From Clostridiales bacterium (GTDB taxonomy: Bacteria; Bacillota; Clostridia; Lachnospirales; Lachnospiraceae), in NCBI GenBank assembly GCA_018372435.1, contig JAHAJA010000004.1, positions 124,001-188,000 on the forward strand: a DNA stretch of 64,000 nucleotides. Reading direction: 5' to 3'. The notes beneath the pieces were generated by a model. It saw only the letters and a program-made list of their open reading frames with translations, did not search any database and had not been told where the DNA came from. The position numbers and the translations under genes were made by a program. Each line of letters starts with the position of its first letter. The stretch's first letter is position 1. This document shows, piece after piece, positions 1-9,212 of this stretch.

Positions 1-50
1 CTTGTCCCAAGACCAGCGGCTGGAATAACTGCCTTCTTAATTTTTGCCAT
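1..50 (-). CDS. galU: UTP-glucose-1-phosphate uridylyltransferase, N-terminal fragment
   Basis: Only the first 16 codons lie in the window. They read MAKIKKAVIPAAGLGT on the minus strand, which is the typical opening of the GalU/nucleotidyltransferase fold, where the glycine-rich loop binds UTP. An AAGGAG ribosome site lies about ten bases before the ATG at position 50. GalU makes UDP-glucose for envelope sugars and galactose use. The rest of the gene is outside the window, so other sugar-nucleotide transferases with the same opening remain possible. Confidence 0.7.
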   Translation of the reverse strand, partial: MAKIKKAVIPAAGLGT

Positions 51-185
51 CTACTATCTTCTCCTTGTACGATATATTTGGAAAATACAATATAACATAT
101 AATCTAGTAATCAGTAGTGAGCGACTATATTTTCCTAAAGTTCTATATATTATAATATATATCATTTCCTTTTACAACTAATAAA

Positions 186-468
186 AGATTAGGATTCGGG
201 TGTCAAATGCCTCTCGCAAAACTTGCCTTTGTCAATTTGCACATATAGCACTTGACTAATGTTATGTCGAACGTAGTTCGATGAGCAACTGTATGAAGTC
301 GTTGGTACTTTGGCTCTGTATTTTAGAGCCTTAGTACCACTACGAACTTCAGCGGGGCGAGAGCGTGTTGCGAGTGAACTACGTTTGGCATAACTTATTC
401 ACACATAAATTTGTGCAAATTGACGAGATAAAAAAATAAACTGGCTTTTGACACTCGAATTAGATTAG
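186..468. repeat. 280-bp imperfect palindrome (long hairpin element)
   Basis: The outer arms read ATTCGGGTGTCAAATGCC (from 194) and, as the complement of the right end, ATTCGAGTGTCAAAAGCC. Nested pairs continue inward: GTCAATTTGCACA with TGTGCAAATTGAC, then GTTATGTCGAACGTAGTTCG with its near-complement before 395, then GGCTCT with AGAGCC around a short loop near 320-330. The whole element can fold as one hairpin with few interruptions. No ORF lies inside. It differs in sequence from the 282-bp family found later in the window. It could be a MITE-type relic or a structured RNA. Confidence 0.75.
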
Positions 469-630
469 GCAATTGCGAAATAGGTGAACCTTTTATCCCT
501 AATGTAAAAAACTTAAGGTTTTATTAATTATTCCAAATTGACTTATGTTTGCCAAAGTATCCATTTATTATGTTTATGAATAATGGGTATGAGTGTAACT
601 AGATAGAGGTTTTTAGAAAAGAGGAAAAAT

Positions 631-3600
631 ATGAATGCTACTTGGAGGACAGTGATGAAAGACAGAAAGAAAAGTAAAAAACTACACAACATAAGTAGAA
701 TTACCTGTCGCCTTATTGTATTATCGATGATTGCATGTCTGTTTGCCTACAGGGGTGATAAGAATACAATCAATGCAGCAGAGGGCGATACAGCAGATTT
801 ACGGTTTATATTTACGACAGATATACATGGTCAGTTAAACAACATGGATTACGAGACTGGTAACACGTATTCAACTGGTGGATTAACGAAAGCCTATACA
901 TTAATTAAGAATGCGAGAAAAGAAGTAAGTAGCTCGAATTATTTAACATTTGATATTGGTGATGTTCTATATGATTATTCAACGGAGTACATCTTCTCTG
1001 AAAATCAAAAAGCAGTACAGCCAATATATCAAGCTATGAAGAAAATTGGTTATGATGCAATAACATTAGGAAACCATGATTTTGACTATGGTTATGAGTA
1101 TATCTTAAATCAAATTAAGAATGCTGGTTTAAGTAATGTAACCGTTGTTTCCAATGTATATGATTCAAAAACAAGTGAACCAGTATGGAATGAGAATCTA
1201 ATTATTACAAAGAAGGTTACAACGGATTCTGGAAAAACAGCAACTGTTAAGGTGGGAGTAATAGGAGAGACAATACCTAAACTATCAACGAAGACAGAAA
1301 GTTATCTAGGAGTATTGAAAACAGAAGATATCGTTGAGAGTGTTAAGAAACAAACAAGTATATTGAAAGCAAAGGGCGCTGATGTAATCGTAGTACTTGC
1401 CCATTCAGGATTTGGTAGTGAAGATGCGGACCTTAACTTCAAGAATGTGTCTTATGCAATTACAGAGATACCAGAAGTTGACGCCGTTTTATGTGGACAT
1501 GAGCATAGAATTTTCCCTAATGAAGATAAGACGACTACACATTATCAGCTTCCAGGTGTTAATAAAGATACTAGTTTAGTAAATGGTAAAGTTTTAGTTA
1601 TGGCAAACGACCGTGGTAAGAGCATTGGTATTGCTGACTTAAAACTTAATATCACGGGAAGTGGTAAGGTAACAGTTGCAAGTGGTAAAGGTGAAGTACG
1701 CCAAGTTTCAAAGTACAATCCATCACCGGATAATTCACTTAATAGTTTCTATGGAGACTGGGAGAGCAAATTACTTGACTATACAAAGAAAGAAATAGCA
1801 GTGCTTGATAGTGATACTAGATTAACAAGTTATTTTGGTTATGTTCAAGATAATGCCTCTATACAGTTGGTGAATGATGCAAAGCTAAGCTATGCTCACA
1901 AATATCTTAATACCGTTAAACCAGAATATAAAGATTATCCTGTAATTGCAGCTTCGCAGTACTATAAGTATGGTGTTAACTCTGTTGATGATTATGCCAA
2001 TATATCAGGTGGGGTAACGGAAGCTGAATTAGCGCAGATTCAAGCCTATAATGGATATTCTGCAATATATAAGATTACCGGAAAGCAATTACGTGAGTGG
2101 TTAGAGTGGAGCGCAAGTGCATATGAAACTATCTATCAAGAGAATACATCAAGCGACGCTACCATGGCAGGGCTTGTTCAGTCGGCAGTAGGAAAGCAGT
2201 TAATTTCCGATGAGTGGCAGAATAATTGGGGAAATTTCCGTGTCTTTGATGGGATTGAATATACCATAAGTCCGATTAACAAACCTAGATATGATTTAAA
2301 TGGTAACAAGATTAATGATACGAACCGTATTACCAAGTTAATGTACAATGGGCAGACTGTTACAGATTCAATGGAATTCATTCTTGTAACTGATATATTA
2401 ACAAAGCCTACAGAAGCAACAAACAATATTGATAATCAAAAAGTCTATGGAGGATATAATAGAGTACAAGTAATTGTCAGTGACTATCTAGCGGAACTGG
2501 CGAAGATGGGAAAAGTTAGTTATACAGCAGATAATAACTGGAATGTTCTTGTTCCAGGCGGATATTCATTCTTAATTAAGAGTCCTGCCACATCAGAAAC
2601 TCTTGCTAAGAAAACGAATTGGTACAGTAAAACGGCTACAACATTAGGTGGAATATCATATATACAAGGATATGGTAGTGCATTAAGTACAATGAACTCA
2701 GCACCTTCTATTATTCTTACTTCGACGAATACAGATACAACGAATAAATCAGTTAAGATACTAGTTGATGCCTATGTCGGACAGGGACTTCAGCAACTTA
2801 GATTTGTTTATGGAGATTATGATGTAGATAGTTTCGTATGGGATTCTGCAACAAGTGTTGTAAATGGCGGATTCACAGTAGCATCGAATGGAATCTATAG
2901 CGTATACGCAAAAGATGTGAAAGGAAATGCAGTTGTTCGTAAGATTAAGGTTACGAATATCAGTGACACGGATCTAGAAGCACCTAAGGTTAATACGTAT
3001 ACAAACAGAAAGACTAAGATTACTGGAACAGCAGAACCAGGAGCAATCATACATTTCGTAGCAAGTACAGGTTTATACAAGCACGTAGTAGGTGCTGATG
3101 GTAACTTCTCATATGCTTTACCAAGTCAGCCTTCTGGTACAACGGTTCAAGTATATGTGGAAGATGCCAGTGGGCGTACAAGTAAGAGAACTACGGTTAA
3201 AGTAAAACGTACCGGTCCTAATGCCAGTGAACTTGAGACCATTAATAATACCAGAGCAGGTATCTATGGAAATACCATTGATAGTGATGCTACAGTAATA
3301 GCAATTATAGATGAAACCGTGTATGTTGCTAAGAATGGTGGAAAAGCAAGATATCAAGCAAGCGAAATCTATAAGAGTAGCCTAACAATTAAAGAAGTAA
3401 CGCAAACAATTGATTCTGATTTTAACTTTAAGCTAAGTACACCATTATTAAAACCAGGTGTTAAAGTTACCGTATATTCGATTGACCATCTTGGCAGAGC
3501 AAGTCGTGTGAATACGGCTACCGTTAAGTCAACAGGACCAAATGCACCTTCTATCTATGAAGTAATGGATATTGAAAGAACCGTTTCTGGTAGAGTAACC

Positions 3601-4623
3601 TCTGCAGAATCAGGATCAGAGTTCAAAGTCTATGTTACAGTTGGTGATAAGACATATTCAGCAGATTCAGATGAAAAGGGCTATTATTCAGTAGAAGTTG
3701 GTAAATTAACAGCTGGTGAGAAGATTAGTGTATATGCAACGGATGTTGTTAATAACAAGACAAGAAAGAGTTATACATCTTCAAAAACAGTAGGTAGTGT
3801 AACTAGCTATATAACCACAGGCGTTGATTCTTTCTTCTTAGATCGTATTACGAATAAGATGACTTCTTTCTCTATATACCAAGAGGCAGGAGAAGAAGTA
3901 TTTATCTCCATTAATAAGACGGTATATGAAGGCGTAACCAACGATGATGGTGAGTTTACAATTGATTTAGGTAAGAAACTTACAGCGGGAACTAAGATCT
4001 ATGCATATACAAGATTCTCGAATGGTACTGTGTATGAAGTAGAAGAGCTTACCGTTTTAGCGGATGTTCCAGCTATACCATTTACAACAAACAAGAGCAT
4101 CACAACGAATACAAAGACAATTAAGATGGTTACAGATGAAAAATGTACCGTTGTTATGGCAATAGGAGATAAGAAGTATACGAAGACAGATGGCACATAT
4201 GACAGCACATTAGATGGTTATGTATATTCTTTCTCAATTCCAAGAACGAACTCTTCTGAGACAATCAAAGTATATGCTAAGAATAAGGTTGGAGCTAGCA
4301 AATCTGTGAAACTTACAATTGAGGAGACAGCACCAAATGCACCAAAAGTGGATAAAGTGAAGTCAACCCATGAAGAAATTACAGGAACGATTCATCTTAT
4401 TGCACCAGATTCATTAGATGAGTATTCAGAGGTTACAGCGGATAATACTAAAACAGTTGTATACGCTAAGATTGGTAATAAGAAATACAAAGGTGAAGTA
4501 AATGATGACGGTGATTTCGTTATCAAGATTCCAAAACAAAAAGCAGGAACTGTTATCAAAGTATGGGGAACCAACAAAGCTGGTGGTGATGGACCAGAAA
4601 AAGAAATAAAAGTAGTGAAATAA
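631..4623 (+). CDS. Secreted 5'-nucleotidase-type metallophosphatase with C-terminal Ig-like repeats
   Basis: A 1330-residue surface protein. A signal peptide covers residues 1-50 (ending near INAAEG). It is followed by a calcineurin-like phosphoesterase core: DIHGQ at 64-68, GNHDFDYG at 147-154 and GHEHRIF at 289-295, the metal and phosphate ligands of the 5'-nucleotidase/2',3'-cyclic phosphodiesterase family. The 5'-nucleotidase C-terminal domain spans about 385-610. From about 690 to the end run several beta-rich Ig-like modules joined by linkers such as TGPNAP and TAPNAP. A second ATG at 655 has an excellent GGAGGA site six bases upstream and gives a more usual signal peptide, so either start is possible. 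It probably salvages nucleotides outside the cell. No sortase motif or S-layer domain is seen at the C-terminus. Confidence 0.85.
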   Translation: MNATWRTVMKDRKKSKKLHNISRITCRLIVLSMIACLFAYRGDKNTINAAEGDTADLRFIFTTDIHGQLNNMDYETGNTYSTGGLTKAYTLIKNARKEVSSSNYLTFDIGDVLYDYSTEYIFSENQKAVQPIYQAMKKIGYDAITLGNHDFDYGYEYILNQIKNAGLSNVTVVSNVYDSKTSEPVWNENLIITKKVTTDSGKTATVKVGVIGETIPKLSTKTESYLGVLKTEDIVESVKKQTSILKAKGADVIVVLAHSGFGSEDADLNFKNVSYAITEIPEVDAVLCGHEHRIFPNEDKTTTHYQLPGVNKDTSLVNGKVLVMANDRGKSIGIADLKLNITGSGKVTVASGKGEVRQVSKYNPSPDNSLNSFYGDWESKLLDYTKKEIAVLDSDTRLTSYFGYVQDNASIQLVNDAKLSYAHKYLNTVKPEYKDYPVIAASQYYKYGVNSVDDYANISGGVTEAELAQIQAYNGYSAIYKITGKQLREWLEWSASAYETIYQENTSSDATMAGLVQSAVGKQLISDEWQNNWGNFRVFDGIEYTISPINKPRYDLNGNKINDTNRITKLMYNGQTVTDSMEFILVTDILTKPTEATNNIDNQKVYGGYNRVQVIVSDYLAELAKMGKVSYTADNNWNVLVPGGYSFLIKSPATSETLAKKTNWYSKTATTLGGISYIQGYGSALSTMNSAPSIILTSTNTDTTNKSVKILVDAYVGQGLQQLRFVYGDYDVDSFVWDSATSVVNGGFTVASNGIYSVYAKDVKGNAVVRKIKVTNISDTDLEAPKVNTYTNRKTKITGTAEPGAIIHFVASTGLYKHVVGADGNFSYALPSQPSGTTVQVYVEDASGRTSKRTTVKVKRTGPNASELETINNTRAGIYGNTIDSDATVIAIIDETVYVAKNGGKARYQASEIYKSSLTIKEVTQTIDSDFNFKLSTPLLKPGVKVTVYSIDHLGRASRVNTATVKSTGPNAPSIYEVMDIERTVSGRVTSAESGSEFKVYVTVGDKTYSADSDEKGYYSVEVGKLTAGEKISVYATDVVNNKTRKSYTSSKTVGSVTSYITTGVDSFFLDRITNKMTSFSIYQEAGEEVFISINKTVYEGVTNDDGEFTIDLGKKLTAGTKIYAYTRFSNGTVYEVEELTVLADVPAIPFTTNKSITTNTKTIKMVTDEKCTVVMAIGDKKYTKTDGTYDSTLDGYVYSFSIPRTNSSETIKVYAKNKVGASKSVKLTIEETAPNAPKVDKVKSTHEEITGTIHLIAPDSLDEYSEVTADNTKTVVYAKIGNKKYKGEVNDDGDFVIKIPKQKAGTVIKVWGTNKAGGDGPEKEIKVVK

Positions 4624-4627
4624 TAAG

Positions 4628-4697
4628 ACTGCCAAGCCGCTTGTCTGCATATATTGAAATGATGATATATGTAGCAAGATGACTTGGCAGTTTTTTT
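4628..4697. terminator. Bidirectional hairpin terminator
   Basis: ACTGCCAAG at 4628 pairs with CTTGGCAGT ending at 4691, with an inner stem of ATATATTG type, and a run of seven T follows. It serves the metallophosphatase and, read on the other strand, overlaps the end of the AraC-family gene. Confidence 0.8.
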
Positions 4698-5637
4698 ATA
4701 ATAAGGTAGCAGAGCGGGAGTTGTTCAGCTTCGTATTAACTTTTATTGAACCTTGGTGTATTTTTCTATAGTTATGTGGTGAACAACCTTGAAACCTACG
4801 AAATATCTTAGCATAATAATTCGGATCATCAAAACCTACACATGCAGCAATTTCTGTTATTGTTTGAGTACCTTTGATTAAGTATGGAAGACTCTTTTCG
4901 ATTCGGTAATGTAGTAAGTAGGAGAATAAGGATTCATTCATTGATTTTTTAAATAACCTACAGCATTCACTTTTACATAGATTAATCTCCTTTGCAATAT
5001 CTTCTAGGCTAATCTTTTGTGAATAATTACTGTTGATGAATGATAAGATTAGTTTAATTCGTTCCAAATCTCTTTTATCAATTGTTTGAGTTACCTTCCC
5101 ATGTTCACTTTCATGTTCAATGATTTTTAACCATATGGTTTGTAATTCAAGTTGTATCTTATATTCGTATAGGTTTTCTTTTACATCATCAAGTTGCATA
5201 ATTATATTAATATGATTAATAATTTCGGAATGCCATTCTTGTGAATGGTTAAATACTATGTAAGGTAAGAAACTATTATGTAATATAGGTTCACAATATT
5301 TTGTATATATTAAACTGTTTTCAAAACCAAATATAATTTTGGGATCGAAAGTAATAGAAAGGTAAGAACAATCCATATCATTATACATATAGCCTGAATG
5401 TAAGGTGTTGGAATTACTAAATAAGGCATCATTAGTTTTCAGGTGGAAAACGGATCCATTTATTTGATAATACATACTTCCTGATAATATATAAGTTAAC
5501 TCGATTTCGTGATGCCAATGACATAGAAAACTCCCTGAATCATATGTGGATAACCGCTCATGACTTATTAATACAGGAAATTCATAATTCCCATGCCTTT
5601 TAACTTCTTTTTTGTTTTCATTAACTATAAGTTGCAT
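4696..5637 (-). CDS. AraC-family transcriptional regulator with cupin-type sensor domain
   Basis: 313 residues from the ATG at 5637, chosen because GGAGA lies just upstream. A longer reading from 5679 has no such site. The N-terminal 150 residues resemble an AraC cupin pocket (CHWHHEIELTYILSGSMYY). The last 100 residues carry two helix-turn-helix motifs: ISLEDIAKEINLCKSECCRLFKK and the recognition segment around ITEIAACVGFDDPNYYAKIFRR. It is divergent from galK, 118 bases away, so control of galactose or a related sugar is a reasonable guess from position only. The ligand is unknown. Confidence 0.85.
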   Translation of the reverse strand: MQLIVNENKKEVKRHGNYEFPVLISHERLSTYDSGSFLCHWHHEIELTYILSGSMYYQINGSVFHLKTNDALFSNSNTLHSGYMYNDMDCSYLSITFDPKIIFGFENSLIYTKYCEPILHNSFLPYIVFNHSQEWHSEIINHINIIMQLDDVKENLYEYKIQLELQTIWLKIIEHESEHGKVTQTIDKRDLERIKLILSFINSNYSQKISLEDIAKEINLCKSECCRLFKKSMNESLFSYLLHYRIEKSLPYLIKGTQTITEIAACVGFDDPNYYAKIFRRFQGCSPHNYRKIHQGSIKVNTKLNNSRSATLL

Positions 5638-5755
5638 GATTCTCCTCAATATACTACTAGTTTTTCGTATTATATTCATAGATAAAATATCAATTCAATT
5701 ATAGTATATATACATAGGAAGTCAATTACGAAATACAATTAAGAAGGTAGTTATC

Positions 5756-7027
5756 ATGGGAGAAAACGCAAGAAAGTTGTCATTAGAAAGTGCAAAAATA
5801 CAACTACATGATATTTATGGAGAAACAGAGGAATCATTAAAGAGATATAATAGTCTTGCTGAAAAATTTGAAAACAAGTTTGGAAATTACTCGGGAGATT
5901 TTTTTACAGCTCCAGGAAGGACAGAGATATTAGGCAATCATACCGATCATAATTGTGGGAAGGTCTTAACCGCAAGTATTAATATGGATACAATTGGAAT
6001 TGCCAGAATAAACAATAGCAATATGGTTCGCGTTGTAAGTGAACCATATAACCAAGAGATAACTTTAGATCTAGACCAGTTAGATCGGTATAAGAAGGCT
6101 GGTGGAACGTATTCTCTATTAGCAGGGATGTTTGAGGGGGTTCAAGTGTATGGTTTCAATATCAGTGGATTTGATGCTTATTTGCATACGAATGTGATAG
6201 AAGCAGCAGGGGTCAGTTCTTCTGCATCTTTTGAAATGTTAATTTGCTCCATTGTTAACTACTATTTTAATGAAGGAAAGATGGATTGTGTACAATATGC
6301 TAAAATCGGGAAGTATGCAGAGAATACATACTGGTGTAAGAACTCTGGTCTACTAGATCAAATGGCATGCGCAATTGGAGGAACTGTATATATTGATTTT
6401 GTGAATCCAGAAAAACCTTTCATAAAGAACAGTGATTTTGATTATGATCAAATGGGTTGCGATTTAGTAATGATTAATACGGGGAGAGGACATGCAGATT
6501 TAAGTGCTGAATATTCCATGATACCGAATGAGATGAAGATGGTTGCAAGATATTATGATAAAGAGTACTTATCTGAGGTTGAAGAGGGAACATTTATAAA
6601 AGATATATCAGACATACGTGTGAAATTAGGAGATAGAGCAGTTATGCGGGCACTTCACTTTTTTGAAGAGAATAAGAGAGTAGCCAGAGCGATGGAAGTG
6701 ATCGAAAACAGGCAGTATAAGCAGTTGATTCCAATTATATATGAATCAGGGAATTCATCCTGGAAATGGTTACAGAACTGTTATTGCGATCATACGGTGA
6801 ATGAACAGTCAATACCAATTGTATTAGCGATAACGGAACTATATTTAAGAAAGATAGGGCAAGGCTGCTGTCGTGTACATGGTGGTGGATTTGCAGGAGT
6901 TATTATGTGCCTAATACCTAAGAACTTTACCTTAGAGTACTTGGGATATATGGAGGGGATAGTGAGACGAGATAATATGTATGTACTTAAGATAAGAAAA
7001 ACAGGGGCTAAACACTTGGATTTATAA
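5756..7027 (+). CDS. galK: Galactokinase
   Basis: 423 residues of the GHMP kinase family, phosphorylating galactose C1 with ATP. The galactokinase signature is present as PGRTEILGNHTDHNCGKVL (about 50-68). The ATP-binding motif follows as AAGVSSSASFE (about 156-166), and motif 3 as GGGFAGVIMCLIP near the C-terminus. An AAGAAGG site precedes the ATG. The SSSAS loop is standard, but the residues before it (EAAGV) are less usual than the common GAGLS. A divergent AraC-type gene lies upstream. No galT or galE is in the window; galU begins at the far left edge, separated by another gene. Confidence 0.88.
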   Translation: MGENARKLSLESAKIQLHDIYGETEESLKRYNSLAEKFENKFGNYSGDFFTAPGRTEILGNHTDHNCGKVLTASINMDTIGIARINNSNMVRVVSEPYNQEITLDLDQLDRYKKAGGTYSLLAGMFEGVQVYGFNISGFDAYLHTNVIEAAGVSSSASFEMLICSIVNYYFNEGKMDCVQYAKIGKYAENTYWCKNSGLLDQMACAIGGTVYIDFVNPEKPFIKNSDFDYDQMGCDLVMINTGRGHADLSAEYSMIPNEMKMVARYYDKEYLSEVEEGTFIKDISDIRVKLGDRAVMRALHFFEENKRVARAMEVIENRQYKQLIPIIYESGNSSWKWLQNCYCDHTVNEQSIPIVLAITELYLRKIGQGCCRVHGGGFAGVIMCLIPKNFTLEYLGYMEGIVRRDNMYVLKIRKTGAKHLDL

Positions 7028-7054
7028 AAAATTATAAAAATTGGTAAAAACCTA

Positions 7055-7083
7055 TTGACATTGTAGGAAAATTAGAGTATAAA
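7055..7083 (+). promoter_or_regulatory. Sigma-A type promoter of cysK
   Basis: TTGACA at 7055-7060, a 17-base spacer, and TATAAA at 7078-7083. It lies 62 bases before the cysK start codon and after the galK stop, so cysK is probably transcribed independently. Confidence 0.75.
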
Positions 7084-7144
7084 TAACTTATAAAACATAT
7101 TAACTTACTAGGAATTATATAAAATAGGAAAAGGGGAATGCATT

Positions 7145-8080
7145 ATGGCAAAGATAGCAAAAAAATTAACGGATTTAATTGGAAACACTCCATTATTAGA
7201 ATTATCAAATTATGAAGAAAATAATAAGTTAGAGGCAAAGCTAATTGCAAAGCTTGAATATTTCAACCCACTTGGAAGTGTTAAGGATCGTATCGCATTT
7301 GCTATGATTGAAGAGGGAATTAAACAAGGAAAGATTAATCAAGACACAGTAATCATTGAGCCAACAAGTGGTAATACAGGTATTGGTCTTGCATTCGTAG
7401 CAGCATCAAAGAAATTACGTTTAATCCTTACAATGCCAGATACAATGAGTATTGAGCGTAGAAGAATTGTAGCTGCATTAGGAGCTGAAGTTGTATTAAC
7501 TCCAGGAGCCGAAGGTATGAAAGGTGCTATTGCGAAAGCAAATGAATTAGCGAAAGAATATGGTAATGCCATTATACCACAACAGTTTGAGAATATAGCA
7601 AATCCAGAAATCCATAGAAAAACAACAGCAGAAGAAATCTGGAGAGATACAGATGGTAATGTAGATATCTTCGTAGCTGGTGTAGGTACTGGTGGTACGG
7701 TAACTGGTAACGGTGAAGTATTAAAATTAAAAAATCCTAACGTTAAGATTGTTGCGGTTGAGCCAGCTGCTTCTCCAGTATTAAGTGGTGGAAAACCAGG
7801 TCCTCATAAGATTCAAGGTATTGGTGCAGGATTTGTTCCAGAAGTTATGAATCTTGATATCGTTGATGAGATTATCAAAGTGGAAAACGAAGATGCTTTC
7901 ACTGCTTCAAGAGCAGTAGCAAAAGAAGAAGGATTATTGGTTGGTATATCAGCAGGTGCAGCAATTCACGCTGCTACTGAATTAGCAAAACGTCCTGAAA
8001 ACAAAGGTAAGAACATTGTAGTATTATTACCTGATACAGGTGAAAGATATCTATCAACTCCATTATTCGAAGAAGTATAA
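7145..8080 (+). CDS. cysK: Cysteine synthase (O-acetylserine sulfhydrylase)
   Basis: 311 residues, the usual length for CysK. It is a PLP fold type II enzyme making cysteine from O-acetylserine and sulfide. The PLP lysine lies in NPLGSVKDRIA (about residues 39-49), the substrate loop is PTSGNTGIGLA (about 75-85), and the glycine-rich phosphate loop is GVGTGGTVTG (about 180-189). It starts from ATG after an AAGGGG site and is preceded by its own promoter and followed by a terminator. CysM-type variants cannot be fully excluded, but length and motifs fit CysK. Confidence 0.93.
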   Translation: MAKIAKKLTDLIGNTPLLELSNYEENNKLEAKLIAKLEYFNPLGSVKDRIAFAMIEEGIKQGKINQDTVIIEPTSGNTGIGLAFVAASKKLRLILTMPDTMSIERRRIVAALGAEVVLTPGAEGMKGAIAKANELAKEYGNAIIPQQFENIANPEIHRKTTAEEIWRDTDGNVDIFVAGVGTGGTVTGNGEVLKLKNPNVKIVAVEPAASPVLSGGKPGPHKIQGIGAGFVPEVMNLDIVDEIIKVENEDAFTASRAVAKEEGLLVGISAGAAIHAATELAKRPENKGKNIVVLLPDTGERYLSTPLFEEV

Positions 8081-8087
8081 GAATAAA

Positions 8088-8126
8088 GGAAAGCTTCTGT
8101 GGTATACTAACGGAAGCTTTCTTTTA
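8088..8126 (+). terminator. Terminator after cysK
   Basis: AAAGCTTC at 8090 pairs with GAAGCTTT ending at 8120, followed by CTTTTAT. Confidence 0.7.
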
Positions 8127-8160
8127 TGAGAATTATAAGTTTCTATTAACACAATGTAGA

Positions 8161-8209
8161 TAACCTCAAATAAGCTGCCACACAAAGTGTGACAGCTTAT
8201 TTGGGGTTA
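8161..8209. terminator. Long perfect hairpin between convergent genes
   Basis: Arms of 23 bases (TAACCTCAAATAAGCTG onward) close around AAA. It lies between the convergent cysK and the Ig-like protein gene, so it may end transcription from the minus strand, but a T tract is missing on both sides. Confidence 0.5.
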
Positions 8210-8221
8210 TGTTAAAAATAC

Positions 8222-8875
8222 TTATTTTTCAGAGTTTTCGATAACTGTTACTGTGCAGCTAACAGAGGATCCATTATCTAAAGTTGCTTTAATAAGAGTA
8301 CTACCAATCTCTTTAGCAGTAATTTTCCCGGTTGAGCTTATTACAGCTACATCTACATTACTACTTGAGAACTTTGGAATTTCAACCGTTGTATTGGGTT
8401 TGATAACAAGAAGATTCTCAAGGAACGGATATCTTTTACCAACAGCAAGCGATAACTCAGATTTAGCTAAGACAATACTTGCGGCAGGTGGTCCGACCGT
8501 GATTTCACATTCTAATGTCTTAATGGTCTTAGATTTCTCTTTGACAGTAGCTGTAATTATAACAGTTCCGTTTATATCATTTGCAGTAATTACGCCATCT
8601 TTATCAACAGTTGCAATTGCTGTATCATCAGACTTAAAAGAAACAGTCTGACTGTTCTCCACATTATATACCTTTAAGGTATAAGTTGAGTTCGTTACTA
8701 ATAATTTGTTTTTAACATTTAATTTTGCATTACTAGAATCTTCATCTGAAGGATTCGTAACTTGACTTGCTTTAGCTGTAGTAGGATATTTATTAATTGG
8801 AATAGGTATCGTACTTACTACTAAGCTTGCAAGACCAATTGCAAATAACCGTTTTTTTAAGTTTTTAACGTTCAT
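8222..8875 (-). CDS. Secreted protein with two bacterial Ig-like (group 2) domains
   Basis: 217 residues. A signal peptide covers about 1-36 (MNVKNLKKRLFAIGLASLV, cleavage near AKASQ). Two Ig-like BIG2 repeats follow, one at about 50-128 (containing DDTAIATVDKDGVITA) and one at about 133-212 (containing VAVISSTGKITAKEIGS). AGGAG precedes the ATG. BIG2 domains act as surface spacers or adhesin modules; no catalytic or anchoring domain is present, so it is probably released or bound by others. The specific partner is unknown. Confidence 0.8.
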   Translation of the reverse strand: MNVKNLKKRLFAIGLASLVVSTIPIPINKYPTTAKASQVTNPSDEDSSNAKLNVKNKLLVTNSTYTLKVYNVENSQTVSFKSDDTAIATVDKDGVITANDINGTVIITATVKEKSKTIKTLECEITVGPPAASIVLAKSELSLAVGKRYPFLENLLVIKPNTTVEIPKFSSSNVDVAVISSTGKITAKEIGSTLIKATLDNGSSVSCTVTVIENSEK

Positions 8876-9212
8876 ACATAACTCCTATCTGCATTTCTAT
8901 CATGCATTCAGTATTAACATTAACCTATTTTATATTATATTCACATCTCGGGATAATTATATAAGTAGTCTTTGTCAGAAACATGTCAAGTTTGTAAGAA
9001 ATTCAAGTTTTAGTAGAGTATCCATGGGTTCCCAATTATTAGGAAGTTTTTATGCATCTATGTGTAAAACTAGCATTCTAAGGTAATTTCGTAAGAAATT
9101 GTTAAGAATTAACCAATGGATGACACTTGTATAATACATAGTTAATACGATATAATAGATTAGTATTGTTTAAAAAGGTTTGGGGTAACAGTAATGAAAG
9201 GACGGTTAGACT
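8876..9212. other. Intergenic region upstream of two-component operon
   Basis: 337 bases between divergent genes. TATAAT-like boxes occur at 9130-9135 and 9151-9156, with TTGTAT at 9128, so the two-component operon promoter is probably here, but the -35 match is weak. No ORF or strong hairpin was seen. Confidence 0.4.
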
